Assembly: GCF_000832015.1 (NCBI RefSeq)
Contig: NZ_JXCJ01000001.1
Span: forward strand, 2,821,899-2,885,898
Origin: Gilvimarinus agarilyticus
GTDB lineage: Bacteria; Pseudomonadota; Gammaproteobacteria; Pseudomonadales; Cellvibrionaceae
Reading direction: 5' to 3'
DNA length: 64,000 bases
In this document: piece by piece, positions 1 to 8,558 of the stretch
Layout: each line of letters starts with the position of its first letter
Position numbering within the stretch: position 1 is the stretch's first letter
Program-made: the position numbers and the translations under genes
The notes under the pieces: generated by a model
Databases searched by the model: none
Told to the model about the DNA's origin: nothing
What the model saw: the letters and a program-made list of their open reading frames with translations, nothing else

Positions 1-28
1 CTACCTTTTAGCCCTGGATGCTTAAACG

Positions 29-373
29 CTACTGGCCCTGCGCGGCAAAATAGGCCGCCAGGTGCTGCATATCGGTATCAGACAAACTCGCCACCATGGC
101 ATTCATCATAGGGTTTTCCCGACTGCCGGACTTGAACGCCCGCAGCTGCGTCACTATATAATCGTATTGCAACCCCGCCAGTGATGGGTAACTGGCCACA
201 CGGGACACGCCACCCGGCCCATGACAACTCATACAGACACGCGCCTTGCGTTCACCCAGTGCCACCGGGTCCCCAGCTTGCTCCTCGTGCGCCTCTTCAG
301 GCGGCTTACCACAAGCGGTTAACATCAGGCTAAAGGCCACAACTAATAAGGCATGGATAATCGGTTTTGACAT
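29..373 (-). CDS. Small class I cytochrome c, lipoprotein
   Basis: A 114-residue c-type cytochrome that should carry one covalent haem and move electrons at the periplasmic face of a membrane. The N-terminus is a lipoprotein signal peptide ending in the lipobox LTAC (Cys21), so the mature protein is lipid-anchored rather than soluble. The haem-binding CMSCH motif is at residues 47-51, and methionines at 89, 90 and 93 are candidate distal ligands. Length and layout fit cytochrome c553/c5-like proteins. It is divergent from yciH across about 110 bp. No oxidase or reductase gene is adjacent, so its electron partner cannot be named from context. Confidence 0.88.
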   Translation of the reverse strand: MSKPIIHALLVVAFSLMLTACGKPPEEAHEEQAGDPVALGERKARVCMSCHGPGGVSRVASYPSLAGLQYDYIVTQLRAFKSGSRENPMMNAMVASLSDTDMQHLAAYFAAQGQ

Positions 374-482
374 AAACCACTCATTGGTTGGCTAACACAG
401 AGGCGCATTCTAGCGTCTGTGCCCAGCTAGCGCACGTCGGTTATACTGAGCCGCCGATCAACCTGCTACAAAGGAGACTCCT

Positions 483-806
483 GTGAGTAAAAACAGTCGA
501 CTCGTCTACTCAACCGATGGCGGCCGGGTACGCGATGAACCCAAAGCCCCGGAAGCACCTAGCGGTGACGGCATTGTCCGCATCCAGCGCTCGAGTAAAG
601 GCCGAGGAGGTAAAACCGTCAGCGTCATCACAGGCGTCCCACTGGTCGGTGCCGAGTTAAAAGCTCTGGCGAAAAAGCTAAAGCAAGTGTGCGGTACCGG
701 CGGCGCCATAAAGGACGGCAACATTGAAATTCAGGGTGATCACCGCGAGCTTCTCAAGGCAAGCCTCGAGAAGCTCGGCTACTCGGTAAAACTATCCGGC
801 GGCTGA
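483..806 (+). CDS. yciH: SUI1/eIF1-family translation factor YciH
   Basis: Bacterial homologue of eukaryotic initiation factor eIF1 (SUI1 fold), 107 residues, the usual length for YciH. The domain covers about residues 30-107 with the basic RSSKGRGGK loop and the GTGG segment typical of the family. YciH is thought to influence start-site fidelity on the 30S subunit; its physiological role in bacteria is not settled. The start is GTG, preceded by AAGGAG at a good distance. The next gene follows after 86 bp in the same direction and may be co-transcribed. Confidence 0.93.
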   Translation: MSKNSRLVYSTDGGRVRDEPKAPEAPSGDGIVRIQRSSKGRGGKTVSVITGVPLVGAELKALAKKLKQVCGTGGAIKDGNIEIQGDHRELLKASLEKLGYSVKLSGG

Positions 807-892
807 GGTATAGCCGTCACCGCTGGCGTAGTTATTGCTTCAGGCCTGTTAACGCTTATCAGCTGACAATTTCCTGACGGTGAGGCAAACCC

Positions 893-1429
893 GTGGACAG
901 TACCATCACATACCAAATTATCGACACCTCCTTCAAAGTGGCCATAGGAGGCGTTATCGCTCTGGCCAGCGCCTGGTGGTGGGGGCGACGACAAACCGTT
1001 ATTGGCCCGCGTAGCCTGCGTGAGCAAAAGCGACTTGACGTATTTGAGGATATCTCGGCCTTTGTGGGCGAGGTGACTCACATGTTCAGCAAGTACGCCT
1101 CACTGGCGGCCGAATCAGTCGAGTTTGGCGAGCGTTGGCCCGCTGAACGCAAGCAAGAGCTCACCCGCATCACCGAAGAGTTAGTAGAATCGTTCAGTAA
1201 GATGTCGGCCGCCGAGGCCAAACTGCTGATTTTGGGCGAAAAAAACCTGGAACGCAGCCTTAAAATTTACGCGGGGCAAATCGTCGCGTTTCGGCGTCAG
1301 GTATACGGCGGGCGTAAAGACATCACCACTGACCAAATCAATGCGCTAAAACAAGGGGTGCTGCAGGCGCGCGAGAGCTTTTACGATATGTTGAGCCGCA
1401 AATACGACCAAACGTTAGCGGGTAATTAA
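893..1429 (+). CDS. Hypothetical protein with one N-terminal membrane segment
   Basis: I do not recognise this 178-residue protein. It starts with GTG preceded by a GAGG element. One hydrophobic segment lies at about residues 14-30, ending in a WWWGRR basic stop. The rest (about 45-178) is charged and predicted by eye to be mostly helical, possibly coiled coil, which suggests a bitopic inner-membrane protein with a helical cytoplasmic domain. It is downstream of yciH on the same strand and ends just before a strong bidirectional terminator shared with accA. No catalytic motif is visible. Confidence 0.7.
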   Translation: MDSTITYQIIDTSFKVAIGGVIALASAWWWGRRQTVIGPRSLREQKRLDVFEDISAFVGEVTHMFSKYASLAAESVEFGERWPAERKQELTRITEELVESFSKMSAAEAKLLILGEKNLERSLKIYAGQIVAFRRQVYGGRKDITTDQINALKQGVLQARESFYDMLSRKYDQTLAGN

Positions 1430-1440
1430 CGCTGCAAGCA

Positions 1441-1478
1441 GACATAAAAAAACCGCCGAAAGGCGGTTTTTTTATGTC
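1441..1478. terminator. Bidirectional intrinsic terminator
   Basis: GC-rich stem AACCGCC/GGCGGTT with a GAAA-type loop, flanked by an A-run on the left and a T-run on the right, so it reads as a Rho-independent terminator on both strands. The outer bases (GACATAAA/TTTATGTC) extend the stem. It serves the convergent pair formed by the rightward 893-1429 gene and leftward accA. Confidence 0.9.
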
Positions 1479-1499
1479 TTAAGGCGAGAGGCGAGCCGT

Positions 1500-2447
1500 T
1501 TAGTTGCCGTAACTCATTAATCGCTCGTAACGCTTTTCTAACAACTCTTCGGTTGGGATCGCGTTAAGTTGATCCAGCTGCTCGCTTAAACGCTGACGCA
1601 GAGTATCGGCCATTGCATCGATATTGCGGTGCGCACCACCCAGCGGCTCCGGGATGGTTTCATCGACGATACCCAGCTCTTCCAATACCGATGAGGTAAC
1701 ACCCATCGCTTCGGCCGCTAACGGGGCTTTATCGACGGTTTTCCAGATAATATTGGCACAGCCTTCGGGCGAAATCACAAAATAGGTCGCGTATTGCAGC
1801 ATATTCAGGTGATCGCCCACGCCGATAGCCAATGCACCACCGGACGACCCTTCACCGATAACGGTACAGATAATGGGGGTTTTTAAACGCGACATCACCG
1901 CCAGATTTTGCGCAATAGCTTCACTAATGCCCCGCTCTTCTGAGTCGATGCCCGGGTAGGCCCCGGGAGTGTCAATAAGGGTTAAAATAGGCAATTTGAA
2001 GCGCTCGGCCATTTCCATTAAGCGCAGCGCTTTGCGATAACCCTCAGGCTTAGGCATACCAAAGTTACGCTGCACTTTCTCGCTAACACCGCGGCCTTTT
2101 TCTTCACCGATCACCATTACCGGCTGGCCGTTTAAGCGGGCAACACCACCAATAATGGCGCCGTCGTCACCAAAGTGACGGTCACCGTGCAACTCATCCC
2201 AATCGGTAAAAATACGCTTGATATAATCTGAGGTATAGGGGCGCTGAGGGTGGCGCGCGACCTGCACCACCTGCCAGGAGGACAAGTTGGAGTAAATGCT
2301 CTCGGTCAGCTTGGTGCTCTTCTCTTTGAGCTTACTGATCTCTTCGTTGATGTTGAGGTCGTTGTCATTGCCGACGAGCTGCAGCTCCTCGATCTTTCCT
2401 TCGAGGACGGCAATAGGCTGCTCAAAATCCAAATAGTTCAGGTTCAT
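1500..2447 (-). CDS. accA: Acetyl-CoA carboxylase carboxyltransferase subunit alpha
   Basis: Alpha subunit of the carboxyltransferase half of acetyl-CoA carboxylase, which with AccD transfers the carboxyl group from biotin on AccB to acetyl-CoA to give malonyl-CoA for fatty acid synthesis. The crotonase-like core is clear, with PGAYPG and [10 protein letters not shown] segments that form the CoA and carboxybiotin site. I chose the ATG at 2447 (315 residues, [12 protein letters not shown]) because it matches the family N-terminus; an in-frame extension of five codons exists. It stands alone here, without dnaE next to it, and has a possible promoter about 50 bp upstream. Confidence 0.97.
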   Translation of the reverse strand: MNLNYLDFEQPIAVLEGKIEELQLVGNDNDLNINEEISKLKEKSTKLTESIYSNLSSWQVVQVARHPQRPYTSDYIKRIFTDWDELHGDRHFGDDGAIIGGVARLNGQPVMVIGEEKGRGVSEKVQRNFGMPKPEGYRKALRLMEMAERFKLPILTLIDTPGAYPGIDSEERGISEAIAQNLAVMSRLKTPIICTVIGEGSSGGALAIGVGDHLNMLQYATYFVISPEGCANIIWKTVDKAPLAAEAMGVTSSVLEELGIVDETIPEPLGGAHRNIDAMADTLRQRLSEQLDQLNAIPTEELLEKRYERLMSYGN

Positions 2448-2766
2448 AATCACTGTAAACATAGAGCGAGGCCCCGGCCGAACCCGAGCACCCGCGAAAT
2501 TAATTGGGGTTACCAGACTGTCAAAAACGCCTTAAGCCAGACGCATCAAGCTACAAGTCAATATTAGTGGCGCCAATACAGCTAAACGCCCGACTATTAT
2601 TTATTGTAGCGCTTAATTCGCCGCACAAGTCGTTTTAACACCCTGCTAGGTGCTGCATAAGATACGCGAAACTGCCCCGCTCGTCGACCTTTACCCTGCT
2701 TTACCCGCGCTAAGGCCCGTAAGCCACCGCTCCCTCTTTGCTACAGGCTGAACGAAGGCGCTTGCA
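2448..2766. other. Intergenic region upstream of accA
   Basis: About 320 bp between the leftward tfoX-domain gene and leftward accA. I see no convincing gene; the only overlapping reading frame is a shadow of the tfoX-like gene. It holds the probable accA promoter. No clear terminator hairpin for the tfoX-domain gene is visible. Confidence 0.6.
2497..2524 (-). promoter_or_regulatory. Candidate sigma-70 promoter of accA
   Basis: Reading the minus strand, an exact TTGACA (2519-2524) is followed after 16 bp by TAATTT (2497-2502). The -35 is perfect but the -10 is weak. Transcription would start about 40-45 bases before the accA ATG. Confidence 0.35.
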
Positions 2767-3090
2767 TCAATACTTGGCACGCAAGGCCGCCGAATACGCC
2801 CAGCGTGCCCATTGCACGGCCTCTTCCGGGTCATCAAATATCGCCTCAGGCGCCCGTCGATAAGACAAACGAACTGCGCGACGCCCCTTTTGATAGATAA
2901 AGGGCTCACAGTCCAGCTCATCAAACCAGCGCGCCGTTTGCTCATCCGCCTTTAAATAAAGCGTATCGTCCGCCACCAGCGCAAACATTAACCCCTCGTG
3001 ATAAACGCCAAAGCCGCCGAACATTCGTTGAGTGGTAATCACCCCAAAAGGGGCAAACACCTCGTGCAAAAACTCTACAAATTCGCTCAT
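2767..3090 (-). CDS. TfoX/Sxy N-terminal domain protein
   Basis: A 107-residue protein consisting only of the TfoX N-terminal domain; the RMFGGFGVY segment near residues 22-30 is the hallmark. Full-length TfoX/Sxy competence regulators (about 200 residues) also have a C-terminal domain, absent here. Stand-alone N-domain proteins are common and their function is poorly known, so this should not be read as evidence for competence by itself, although comEC is present at 13-15 kb. It lies 5 bp downstream of a small lipoprotein gene on the same strand and is probably co-transcribed with it. Confidence 0.85.
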   Translation of the reverse strand: MSEFVEFLHEVFAPFGVITTQRMFGGFGVYHEGLMFALVADDTLYLKADEQTARWFDELDCEPFIYQKGRRAVRLSYRRAPEAIFDDPEEAVQWARWAYSAALRAKY

Positions 3091-3095
3091 TTTAA

Positions 3096-3299
3096 TTATT
3101 GCACTTGCTCTAGTTGCTTACGGCGTGCCTCATCGGCCTTGTTCAACTCATCTTCTACGCCCTTTGCGCGTTGTAACGCCTCCACCTGGCTATCTGTATA
3201 GGCTTCAAATGCTCCTTTCTCACCCTTAGCATTCAGGTTATCCTGTTGCCCGCAGGCACTTAACACGAATAAGCAACTTACTATCATCCACACCTTCAT
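3096..3299 (-). CDS. Small predicted lipoprotein
   Basis: A 67-residue protein beginning MKVWMIV with a short signal peptide and a lipobox-like LSAC, followed by a polar, probably helical tail rich in Lys, Glu and Gln. I chose the ATG at 3299, which has AAAAAGGAG just upstream; an in-frame upstream extension lacks such a site. It should be an outer- or inner-membrane anchored lipoprotein of unknown function. It is followed after 5 bp by the TfoX-domain gene. Confidence 0.7.
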   Translation of the reverse strand: MKVWMIVSCLFVLSACGQQDNLNAKGEKGAFEAYTDSQVEALQRAKGVEDELNKADEARRKQLEQVQ

Positions 3300-3321
3300 G
3301 GCACGGCTCCTTTTTTGGGCA

Positions 3322-3552
3322 TTAAACACCCCAACAGTACACAAATCTTAAACGATCAACAGCCCCTATACACCAAAGCCGGTAATTTACTTCACGGCTT
3401 AAGTACGCCACGCCAGGGGCCTGGCCTTCTATCGCGGTAGATGCTTTATCCGTAACACCGAACCCTGTAATCTTACTCCTGAATATCGCCTTAATAGGTT
3501 TTCTGCCAGCACTGGCCGCTAATTTTAGCGTATAGGCACCCAATAAAAACAT
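3322..3552 (-). CDS. Doubtful small hypothetical protein
   Basis: An open frame of 76 codons beginning with ATG preceded by GGAGGG, ending 22 bp before the small lipoprotein gene. The product is unremarkable, with a short hydrophobic start and no motif I recognise. It fills most of the gap between the lipoprotein and the divergent sirB-like gene. The ribosome-binding site argues for it, the lack of any recognisable family argues against it. Confidence 0.22.
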   Translation of the reverse strand: MFLLGAYTLKLAASAGRKPIKAIFRSKITGFGVTDKASTAIEGQAPGVAYLSREVNYRLWCIGAVDRLRFVYCWGV

Positions 3553-3581
3553 CACCCTCCACTACTCAGGTTGCAAAATTT

Positions 3582-3947
3582 ATGAGCTATATGGCCCTCA
3601 AGCACAGCCACTTAATGTTTGTCGTACTCTCGATTGGATTATTCTCACTGCGCTTTTTTGCCCGAGAGGCTGGCGCCCGCTTTGCGCAAGCTAAATTTTT
3701 TAAAATTGCTCCCCACATCATCGACACCTGCCTTCTGCTAAGTGGTTTTACCCTGATGTTTACCGTGGGTTACGCGCTCTGGCCCATCAACTGGCTCAGC
3801 GTTAAATTGCTCCTCGTCATCGCTTATATCATCACCGGGGTGATTGCCATGAAATCCCTTAGCAAAGCAAAGCGACGGGCCGCAGGTGCGTTGGCCTTTG
3901 TGTGGATTTTGGGAATTTTGCATTTGGCGATGAGCAAGAGTTTTTAA
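3582..3947 (+). CDS. SirB2-family inner-membrane protein
   Basis: A 121-residue integral membrane protein with about four hydrophobic segments and the family opening LKHSHL. SirB/SirB2 proteins are small polytopic proteins once linked to Salmonella invasion gene expression; their biochemical role is unknown. Length matches the family. A second in-frame Met at codon 4 is equally plausible as start. It is followed by about 200 bp without a recognisable gene and then the tRNA pair on the other strand. Confidence 0.85.
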   Translation: MSYMALKHSHLMFVVLSIGLFSLRFFAREAGARFAQAKFFKIAPHIIDTCLLLSGFTLMFTVGYALWPINWLSVKLLLVIAYIITGVIAMKSLSKAKRRAAGALAFVWILGILHLAMSKSF

Positions 3948-4150
3948 TCGCTCCGGCATGAGATTAAAACGATAAAAGGGCTGGTGACCGGTCTGACAAG
4001 TGTTCAGAAAGCACATTTGGCAGACTTGCTGGCCCGCAGGGCTGAGCACAGGGAATGTGCGAACCCATTGAAACGGGAACCGGTTCAATTCTGACCTATC
4101 TACGAAGGACTAAAGTTGCAGAGAAAGGAATAGCGAATCGAAGGAATAAA

Positions 4151-4239
4151 TGGTGCCCGGAGCCGGAATTGAACCGGCACGATCAATTAAGATCGGCAGA
4201 TTTTAAGTCTGCTGTGTCTACCAATTCCACCACCCGGGC
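4151..4239 (-). tRNA. tRNA-Leu (anticodon UAA)
   Basis: Cloverleaf readable on the minus strand: acceptor GCCCGGG/CCCGGGC, anticodon stem CAGA..TCTG with TAA in the loop, a long variable arm as expected for a class II tRNA, T-arm GCCGG-TTCAATT-CCGGC, and an encoded CCA end. Downstream of tRNA-Cys in the pgsA transcript direction, as leuZ follows cysT in Escherichia coli. Confidence 0.97.
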
Positions 4240-4330
4240 ATATCGGGAGATAATTTTTATAGTAGAGACTGGCGCCCTACTCGATGCTCTTTGAGCATCT
4301 TTCTCTTCTCCACTCCCTACAGAAAGAGAA

Positions 4331-4404
4331 TGGAGGCGCGACCCGGAGTCGAACCGGGCTAGCTGGATTTGCAATCCAGAGCATAACCGCTTTGCTATCG
4401 CGCC
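4331..4404 (-). tRNA. tRNA-Cys (anticodon GCA)
   Basis: 74 bases with encoded CCA. Acceptor GGCGCGA/TCGCGCC, anticodon stem-loop CTGGATT-GCA-AATCCAG, T-arm CCCGG-TTCGACT-CCGGG. It lies about 110 bp beyond the end of pgsA, the position of cysT in the enterobacterial uvrC-pgsA-glyW-cysT-leuZ order, but no tRNA-Gly is present between pgsA and this gene. Confidence 0.97.
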
Positions 4405-4516
4405 GTTTTGAGGCCGGCATTCTAGCGTAAAAAATCAGAAAAACCTACCTCTATTTACCCTTTTAATCGGGTTTTAATTCTGTAAACGTTTGATATCTAT
4501 ACAGTTAGCGCGGTTT

Positions 4517-5074
4517 TTACTCGTCGTTGGTACTTGTACCAGCCATCAGGAATGGCCAGGCCGCCTTTAGATACAGAATCATCGACCACAAAGTTAGCGC
4601 CGCTGCCGCCACTACAGTAACGTAACCAACCCACAACAACTGGGGGATATTGGCCAGTAAAACGATGATCGCCACCATTTGCAGGGTGGTTTTTACCTTG
4701 CCAATGTAAGACACGGCGACGCTGGCACGCTGCCCCAGCTCGGCCATCCACTCACGCAGGGCTGAAATGACAATCTCACGCCCTACAATGACACAGGCGC
4801 ACACGGCAAACCAGGCTACCGGATGTAAAGTAAGCAGCAGCACCAGAGCAATGACAACCATTAATTTATCGGCTACCGGGTCTAAAAAGGCGCCCAATTT
4901 TGTGCTTTGGTTGTACTTGCGCGCCACGTAGCCGTCGGCCCAATCGGTAATGGCCGCCAAACTAAAGATAATCGCCGCCGAGATGTGGGCCCATTGAAAC
5001 GGCAGAAAAAAGACCAAAACGAATAAGGGGATAAGCCCGATGCGGATAAGCGTGAGTTGGTTGGCTAATGTCAT
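4517..5074 (-). CDS. pgsA: CDP-diacylglycerol--glycerol-3-phosphate 3-phosphatidyltransferase
   Basis: Inner-membrane enzyme that makes phosphatidylglycerophosphate from CDP-diacylglycerol and glycerol-3-phosphate, the first committed step to phosphatidylglycerol and cardiolipin. The 185-residue protein has several membrane segments and the complete CDP-alcohol phosphotransferase motif: D47-G48, A51-R52, G61, D65 and D69. It is preceded by uvrC 146 bp upstream and followed by two tRNA genes, a conserved arrangement. The gap before it holds an unusual 13-bp inverted repeat. Confidence 0.97.
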   Translation of the reverse strand: MTLANQLTLIRIGLIPLFVLVFFLPFQWAHISAAIIFSLAAITDWADGYVARKYNQSTKLGAFLDPVADKLMVVIALVLLLTLHPVAWFAVCACVIVGREIVISALREWMAELGQRASVAVSYIGKVKTTLQMVAIIVLLANIPQLLWVGYVTVVAAAALTLWSMILYLKAAWPFLMAGTSTNDE

Positions 5075-5177
5075 AAGCGACTTCTTTTACAGCGTTGGCA
5101 TCTGGGATGGAGCGGCCGACTGGCGCCCCGCGTCATGCCATGATAATACACTACCTGCGCCAACGCTGTAAGCGACT
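5074..5177. repeat. 13-bp inverted repeat with overlapping 9-bp direct repeat, pgsA upstream region
   Basis: TTACAGCGTTGGC at 5087-5099 and its exact reverse complement at 5159-5171 enclose a 59-bp spacer. In addition TAAGCGACT occurs as a direct repeat at 5074-5082 and 5169-5177, overlapping the outer end of the right arm. It sits directly upstream of the pgsA ATG. A candidate leftward promoter (CTTACA, 18 bp, TATTAT) would overlap the right arm and spacer. Operator, RNA structure or mobile remnant cannot be told apart by eye. Confidence 0.6.
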
Positions 5178-5220
5178 CACGTACTTTTTAACGAGTGCAC
5201 CCGCCATCAGCTACAACGGT

Positions 5221-7065
5221 CTAATCAGGGTGAAAATATCCGTAAATATCTTCAGCCAACTTGCGGCTGACGCCATTTACCCGGGCTAAATCGTCGACAC
5301 TGGCCCGTTGGATATCCTGTAACCCACCAAAGTGGCGCAGTAACTCTCTACGGCGCGAAGGGCCAACGCCTGGCACGTCTTCCAGCGTAGAGGTTTTGCG
5401 CTTTTTATCGCGACGATTTTTATGGCCGGTAATCGCAAAGCGATGCGCCTCATCGCGAATTTGCTGAATGATGTGGAGCGCCGGCGAGTCGCTGCCCAAC
5501 ACAATCTCTTGCCCTGTACCACTGTGGTATAAGGTTTCAAAGCCGGGTTTACGGGTTGTGCCTTTGGCCACACCAATGAGCAAAACATTATTGACACCCA
5601 GCTCGGCCATCACTTTTTCAGCGATCCCCAACTGGCCTTTACCCCCGTCGATAAATAAAATATCCGGCAACTTGCCTTCGCCTTTCTGCAAGCGGGTATA
5701 GCGCCGTGTCAGCGCCTGTGCCATCGCCGCATAATCATCACCGCCGGTAATGCCATCAATATTAAAGCGGCGGTAATCGGATTTAGCGGGGCCCTCTTTA
5801 TCAAACACCACACACGAAGCCACTGTTAGCTCCCCACTGGAATGACTAATATCAAAGCACTCCATTCGCGCGGGCATTTCATCCAATCCCAATACATCCT
5901 GTAGCGCCAACAGACGGTCGGTAACCGACTTGCGCGAGTTGACACGGGCGACAATGTTCTGCTCGGCGGCCTGATGAGCCATATCGACCCAACGGGCGCG
6001 ATGAGTCCGCACCTTATGGGTAATTTGTACCCGAGCACCGCGCGATTCGGCCAGAGCATCAATCAGCAACTCCGTGTCCGGCAACTCGCACTGAGTGACG
6101 ATGGCCGCCGGGATATCGCGAGTCCCGCCAAGGTAAAACTGTGGCAAAAACTCACTGAGGATCTCCGCTTCGCCTTCAGCGAGACCGAGTTTTGGATAGT
6201 AACTACGGCTTCCTAAAATACGTCCCTGGCGAATAAACAGCACATGCACACAGGCGGTGGCGCTTTGCAGCGCAACGGCGATGATATCCATGTCAGCGCT
6301 GCCCTCCTCGACCGATTGCTGCGACTGCACGGTACGCAAAGCGCTTATCTGATCGCGCAACTCAGCGGCGCGCTCGTACTCCTGAGCTTGAGCCGCGTGC
6401 TCCATATCGTCGGCCAGCTCGCTCATTAACTGGTCATTTTTACCGAGCAAAAACATACGCGTATGGTGCACGTCGCGGGCGTAGTCTTCCGGACTGATTA
6501 AATCGACACAGGGGCCGGTACAGCGATCAATTTGATATTGCAGGCAAGGCCGAGAGCGATTTTTAAAGACACTGTCTTCGCATTGGCGTACTTTAAAAGT
6601 CTTTTGCAAAAAACTCAGACTGTCTTTCACCGCCCCCACATTGGGGTAAGGCCCGTAATAGTCGCCGCGCTTCTTCTTGGCTCCGCGATGTACGCTTATA
6701 CGGGGGTAAGGTTCACCCGATGACATAAACACATAGGGGTAGGACTTATCATCACGCAACAAAATATTATAGGGAGGGCGATTAGCCTTGATCAGATTTT
6801 GCTCAAGAATCAAAGCTTCCGTTTCGCTGCCGGTCACCGTCACCTCGACCCGGGCAATACGCGACACCAAAGCGGCGGTTTTGAGCGATAGCCCACTGGC
6901 GCGAAAATAACTTGAAAGCCTGGCCTTAAGGTTTTTAGCTTTGCCAACGTACAAAATATCGCCGGCGCTGTTAAACATCTGATATACGCCGGGCGCGCGG
7001 GTTTGATTCGCCAAAAAACGTTTGGCGTCAAAGGATTCGGGGGATTCTTGGGGAGTCTCAACCAT
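5221..7065 (-). CDS. uvrC: Excinuclease ABC subunit C
   Basis: Nucleotide excision repair endonuclease that makes the 3' and 5' incisions around a lesion in the UvrB-DNA complex. All four parts are visible in 614 residues: the GIY-YIG nuclease near residues 23-55 (GVYQMF..ILYVGKAKNLK), the Cys-rich region (about 160-190), a UVR domain that contacts UvrB (about 210-245), the RNase H-like nuclease (ECFDISHSSG, about 405) and a C-terminal double helix-hairpin-helix (DVPGVGP and VNGVSR). Full length, no damage. Preceded 51 bp upstream by the gacA/uvrY regulator. Confidence 0.98.
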   Translation of the reverse strand: MVETPQESPESFDAKRFLANQTRAPGVYQMFNSAGDILYVGKAKNLKARLSSYFRASGLSLKTAALVSRIARVEVTVTGSETEALILEQNLIKANRPPYNILLRDDKSYPYVFMSSGEPYPRISVHRGAKKKRGDYYGPYPNVGAVKDSLSFLQKTFKVRQCEDSVFKNRSRPCLQYQIDRCTGPCVDLISPEDYARDVHHTRMFLLGKNDQLMSELADDMEHAAQAQEYERAAELRDQISALRTVQSQQSVEEGSADMDIIAVALQSATACVHVLFIRQGRILGSRSYYPKLGLAEGEAEILSEFLPQFYLGGTRDIPAAIVTQCELPDTELLIDALAESRGARVQITHKVRTHRARWVDMAHQAAEQNIVARVNSRKSVTDRLLALQDVLGLDEMPARMECFDISHSSGELTVASCVVFDKEGPAKSDYRRFNIDGITGGDDYAAMAQALTRRYTRLQKGEGKLPDILFIDGGKGQLGIAEKVMAELGVNNVLLIGVAKGTTRKPGFETLYHSGTGQEIVLGSDSPALHIIQQIRDEAHRFAITGHKNRRDKKRKTSTLEDVPGVGPSRRRELLRHFGGLQDIQRASVDDLARVNGVSRKLAEDIYGYFHPD

Positions 7066-7116
7066 GCGCGCTAGTATAGCGTTGCGTGCACCCGCCGCAA
7101 ATAGGTTTGGCTAACG

Positions 7117-7767
7117 CTATACCACCGCTTCCGGGTCTAACAAATTGTACTTTACCGCCATTAAAGCCAGTTCGACATCCGAGTGGATACACAGCTTATC
7201 AAAAATGCGATAGCGGTAAGTATTCACCGTTTTAGGGCTAACCGAGAAAGTCGTGGCAATATCTTGTGCTCGCTGGCCACCGGCAATCATCATGGCCGTT
7301 TCCAGCTCGCGCTGGCTCAGCCGCTCAAACGGTGAGCCGTCCTGGTCGCCAGTAGCGTTGCGCAGCGCCAACTGCTGGGCAATACCGCTACTCATATACT
7401 GCCTACCGCGCACAACGGTATCCACGGCGGTGGTAATGTCGGTAAAGCCTGCACCCTTGGTTACGTAGCCCACCGCGCCGGCCTGTAGCAGTCGCGCTGG
7501 ATAGAGCGTGTCGTCACAGGCGGTGACCGCAATAATTTTAACTAAGGGATTGGCCGCGAGCATTTTACGTGTTGCTTCTAGCCCGCCCATACCAGGCATT
7601 TTTACATCCATCAGGACAACGTCAGGCTTGAATTTGCGCGCCATACTGATGGCTTCTTCACCACTTTTAGCGTCGCCCACCACTTTATAGCCTGGCACAT
7701 CATCCAACATGCGGACGATACCCATGCGTACTAGGTCGTGGTCGTCTACCACTAAAATACTGGTCAC
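7117..7767 (-). CDS. gacA: GacA/UvrY/SirA-type response regulator
   Basis: 216-residue NarL/FixJ-family regulator: receiver domain with Asp8-Asp9 pocket and phosphoacceptor Asp54, and a C-terminal LuxR-type helix-turn-helix (about 150-205). Location immediately upstream of uvrC identifies it as the GacA/UvrY orthologue, which with the sensor GacS/BarA drives small RNAs that titrate CsrA/RsmA. No sensor kinase or rsm RNA is visible in the window. The start is GTG, preceded by AAGGGGGG. The region upstream (7768-7922) is the likely promoter. Confidence 0.93.
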   Translation of the reverse strand: MTSILVVDDHDLVRMGIVRMLDDVPGYKVVGDAKSGEEAISMARKFKPDVVLMDVKMPGMGGLEATRKMLAANPLVKIIAVTACDDTLYPARLLQAGAVGYVTKGAGFTDITTAVDTVVRGRQYMSSGIAQQLALRNATGDQDGSPFERLSQRELETAMMIAGGQRAQDIATTFSVSPKTVNTYRYRIFDKLCIHSDVELALMAVKYNLLDPEAVV

Positions 7768-7922
7768 TTTACCCCCCTTGATGTGTCATCAAGTTCCAGC
7801 CACAAGGCCGTTTTTTTGTTTTAATGTCGGGCGAAATGATCTTTTCTATCCGTATAAAGAATCTTTCGGCTTATCGCCATAGTAGCAGAATTATTCTTAT
7901 TTGCGATAGCAACACTTGTGGC

Positions 7923-8537
7923 TTAGGCCAAAACCCGACGGTAGGTCAGATTGATACGTGCCTCGCCAAGCCCAGCCACCTTGGGTAGCTGGTGCTGCCA
8001 GTAGCGCTGAAGCTGCCCTGCCATCACCAGTAGGTCCCCATCTTGTAACGTCATACGTACTTGTCGTCGGCTTTTTATATGACGAAAAACAAATACCCGA
8101 TCGGCGCCCAAGCTAAGGGAGGCAATCGTAGGCTCAGGCCCCAGCTCTGGTTCGTTATCACTGTGCCACGCGACGCTGTCGCGGCCGGTGCGGTACAAAT
8201 TGGCCAGCACACTGTTAAATGCAGTGCCAACCACCGTCGATAAATCATCGCGTAAGCCTTGCAGGGCCGGCGTCCAGGGCCGCGGAGTGAAATAGGCGCC
8301 AGAGTAACTGTAACGGCTACTGGGGTCGCCATACCAGGCATTAAGCCTGGGGATGGGCACACGCTTACCGTACATTTGCAGGTGGGTTTGTTCCCATTTT
8401 AGCGAGGATTGTAAGTCCGCGAAAAGACTGGCTCGACGAGCAACTGACAGCCACTGCGGGTATAAAACGGCAGTGCCGTCTTCGTCGATGAGAGTTTGCG
8501 GCTCTTTACTGGCAAATAAATCCGGTTGCTGCGACAT
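7923..8537 (-). CDS. alkB: AlkB-family 2-oxoglutarate/Fe(II) dioxygenase
   Basis: Oxidative DNA or RNA demethylase that removes methyl groups such as 1-methyladenine and 3-methylcytosine by hydroxylation. In the 204 residues the iron ligands His124-x-Asp126 and His181 and the 2-oxoglutarate-binding RxNLTxR (Arg193, Arg199) are present, as is the KRVPIPRLNAWYGD substrate-lid segment. It looks more like the ALKBH2-type subgroup common in Pseudomonas-like bacteria than E. coli AlkB. It lies 21 bp downstream of murB on the same strand and may be read from that operon. Confidence 0.92.
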   Translation of the reverse strand: MSQQPDLFASKEPQTLIDEDGTAVLYPQWLSVARRASLFADLQSSLKWEQTHLQMYGKRVPIPRLNAWYGDPSSRYSYSGAYFTPRPWTPALQGLRDDLSTVVGTAFNSVLANLYRTGRDSVAWHSDNEPELGPEPTIASLSLGADRVFVFRHIKSRRQVRMTLQDGDLLVMAGQLQRYWQHQLPKVAGLGEARINLTYRRVLA

Positions 8538-8558
8538 AAGAAGCGGCCATAGATTGAT

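Noticed and set aside
4080..4177. CCGGTTCAATTC at 4080-4091 is the inverse of part of the tRNA-Leu T-arm
   Set aside because: Considered as an attachment site remnant, but the copy is inverted, only 12 bases long, and no integrase or foreign DNA is near.
4055..4294. Open frame of 79 codons on the plus strand
   Set aside because: It runs antisense through tRNA-Leu and yields the well-known spurious tRNA-derived peptide (WCPEPELNRHDQL type).
7798..7923. AGCCACAAG and CTTGTGGCT inverted repeat flanking the gacA upstream region
   Set aside because: Nine bases at over 100 bp distance with one arm at the alkB stop codon; too weak without conservation data.
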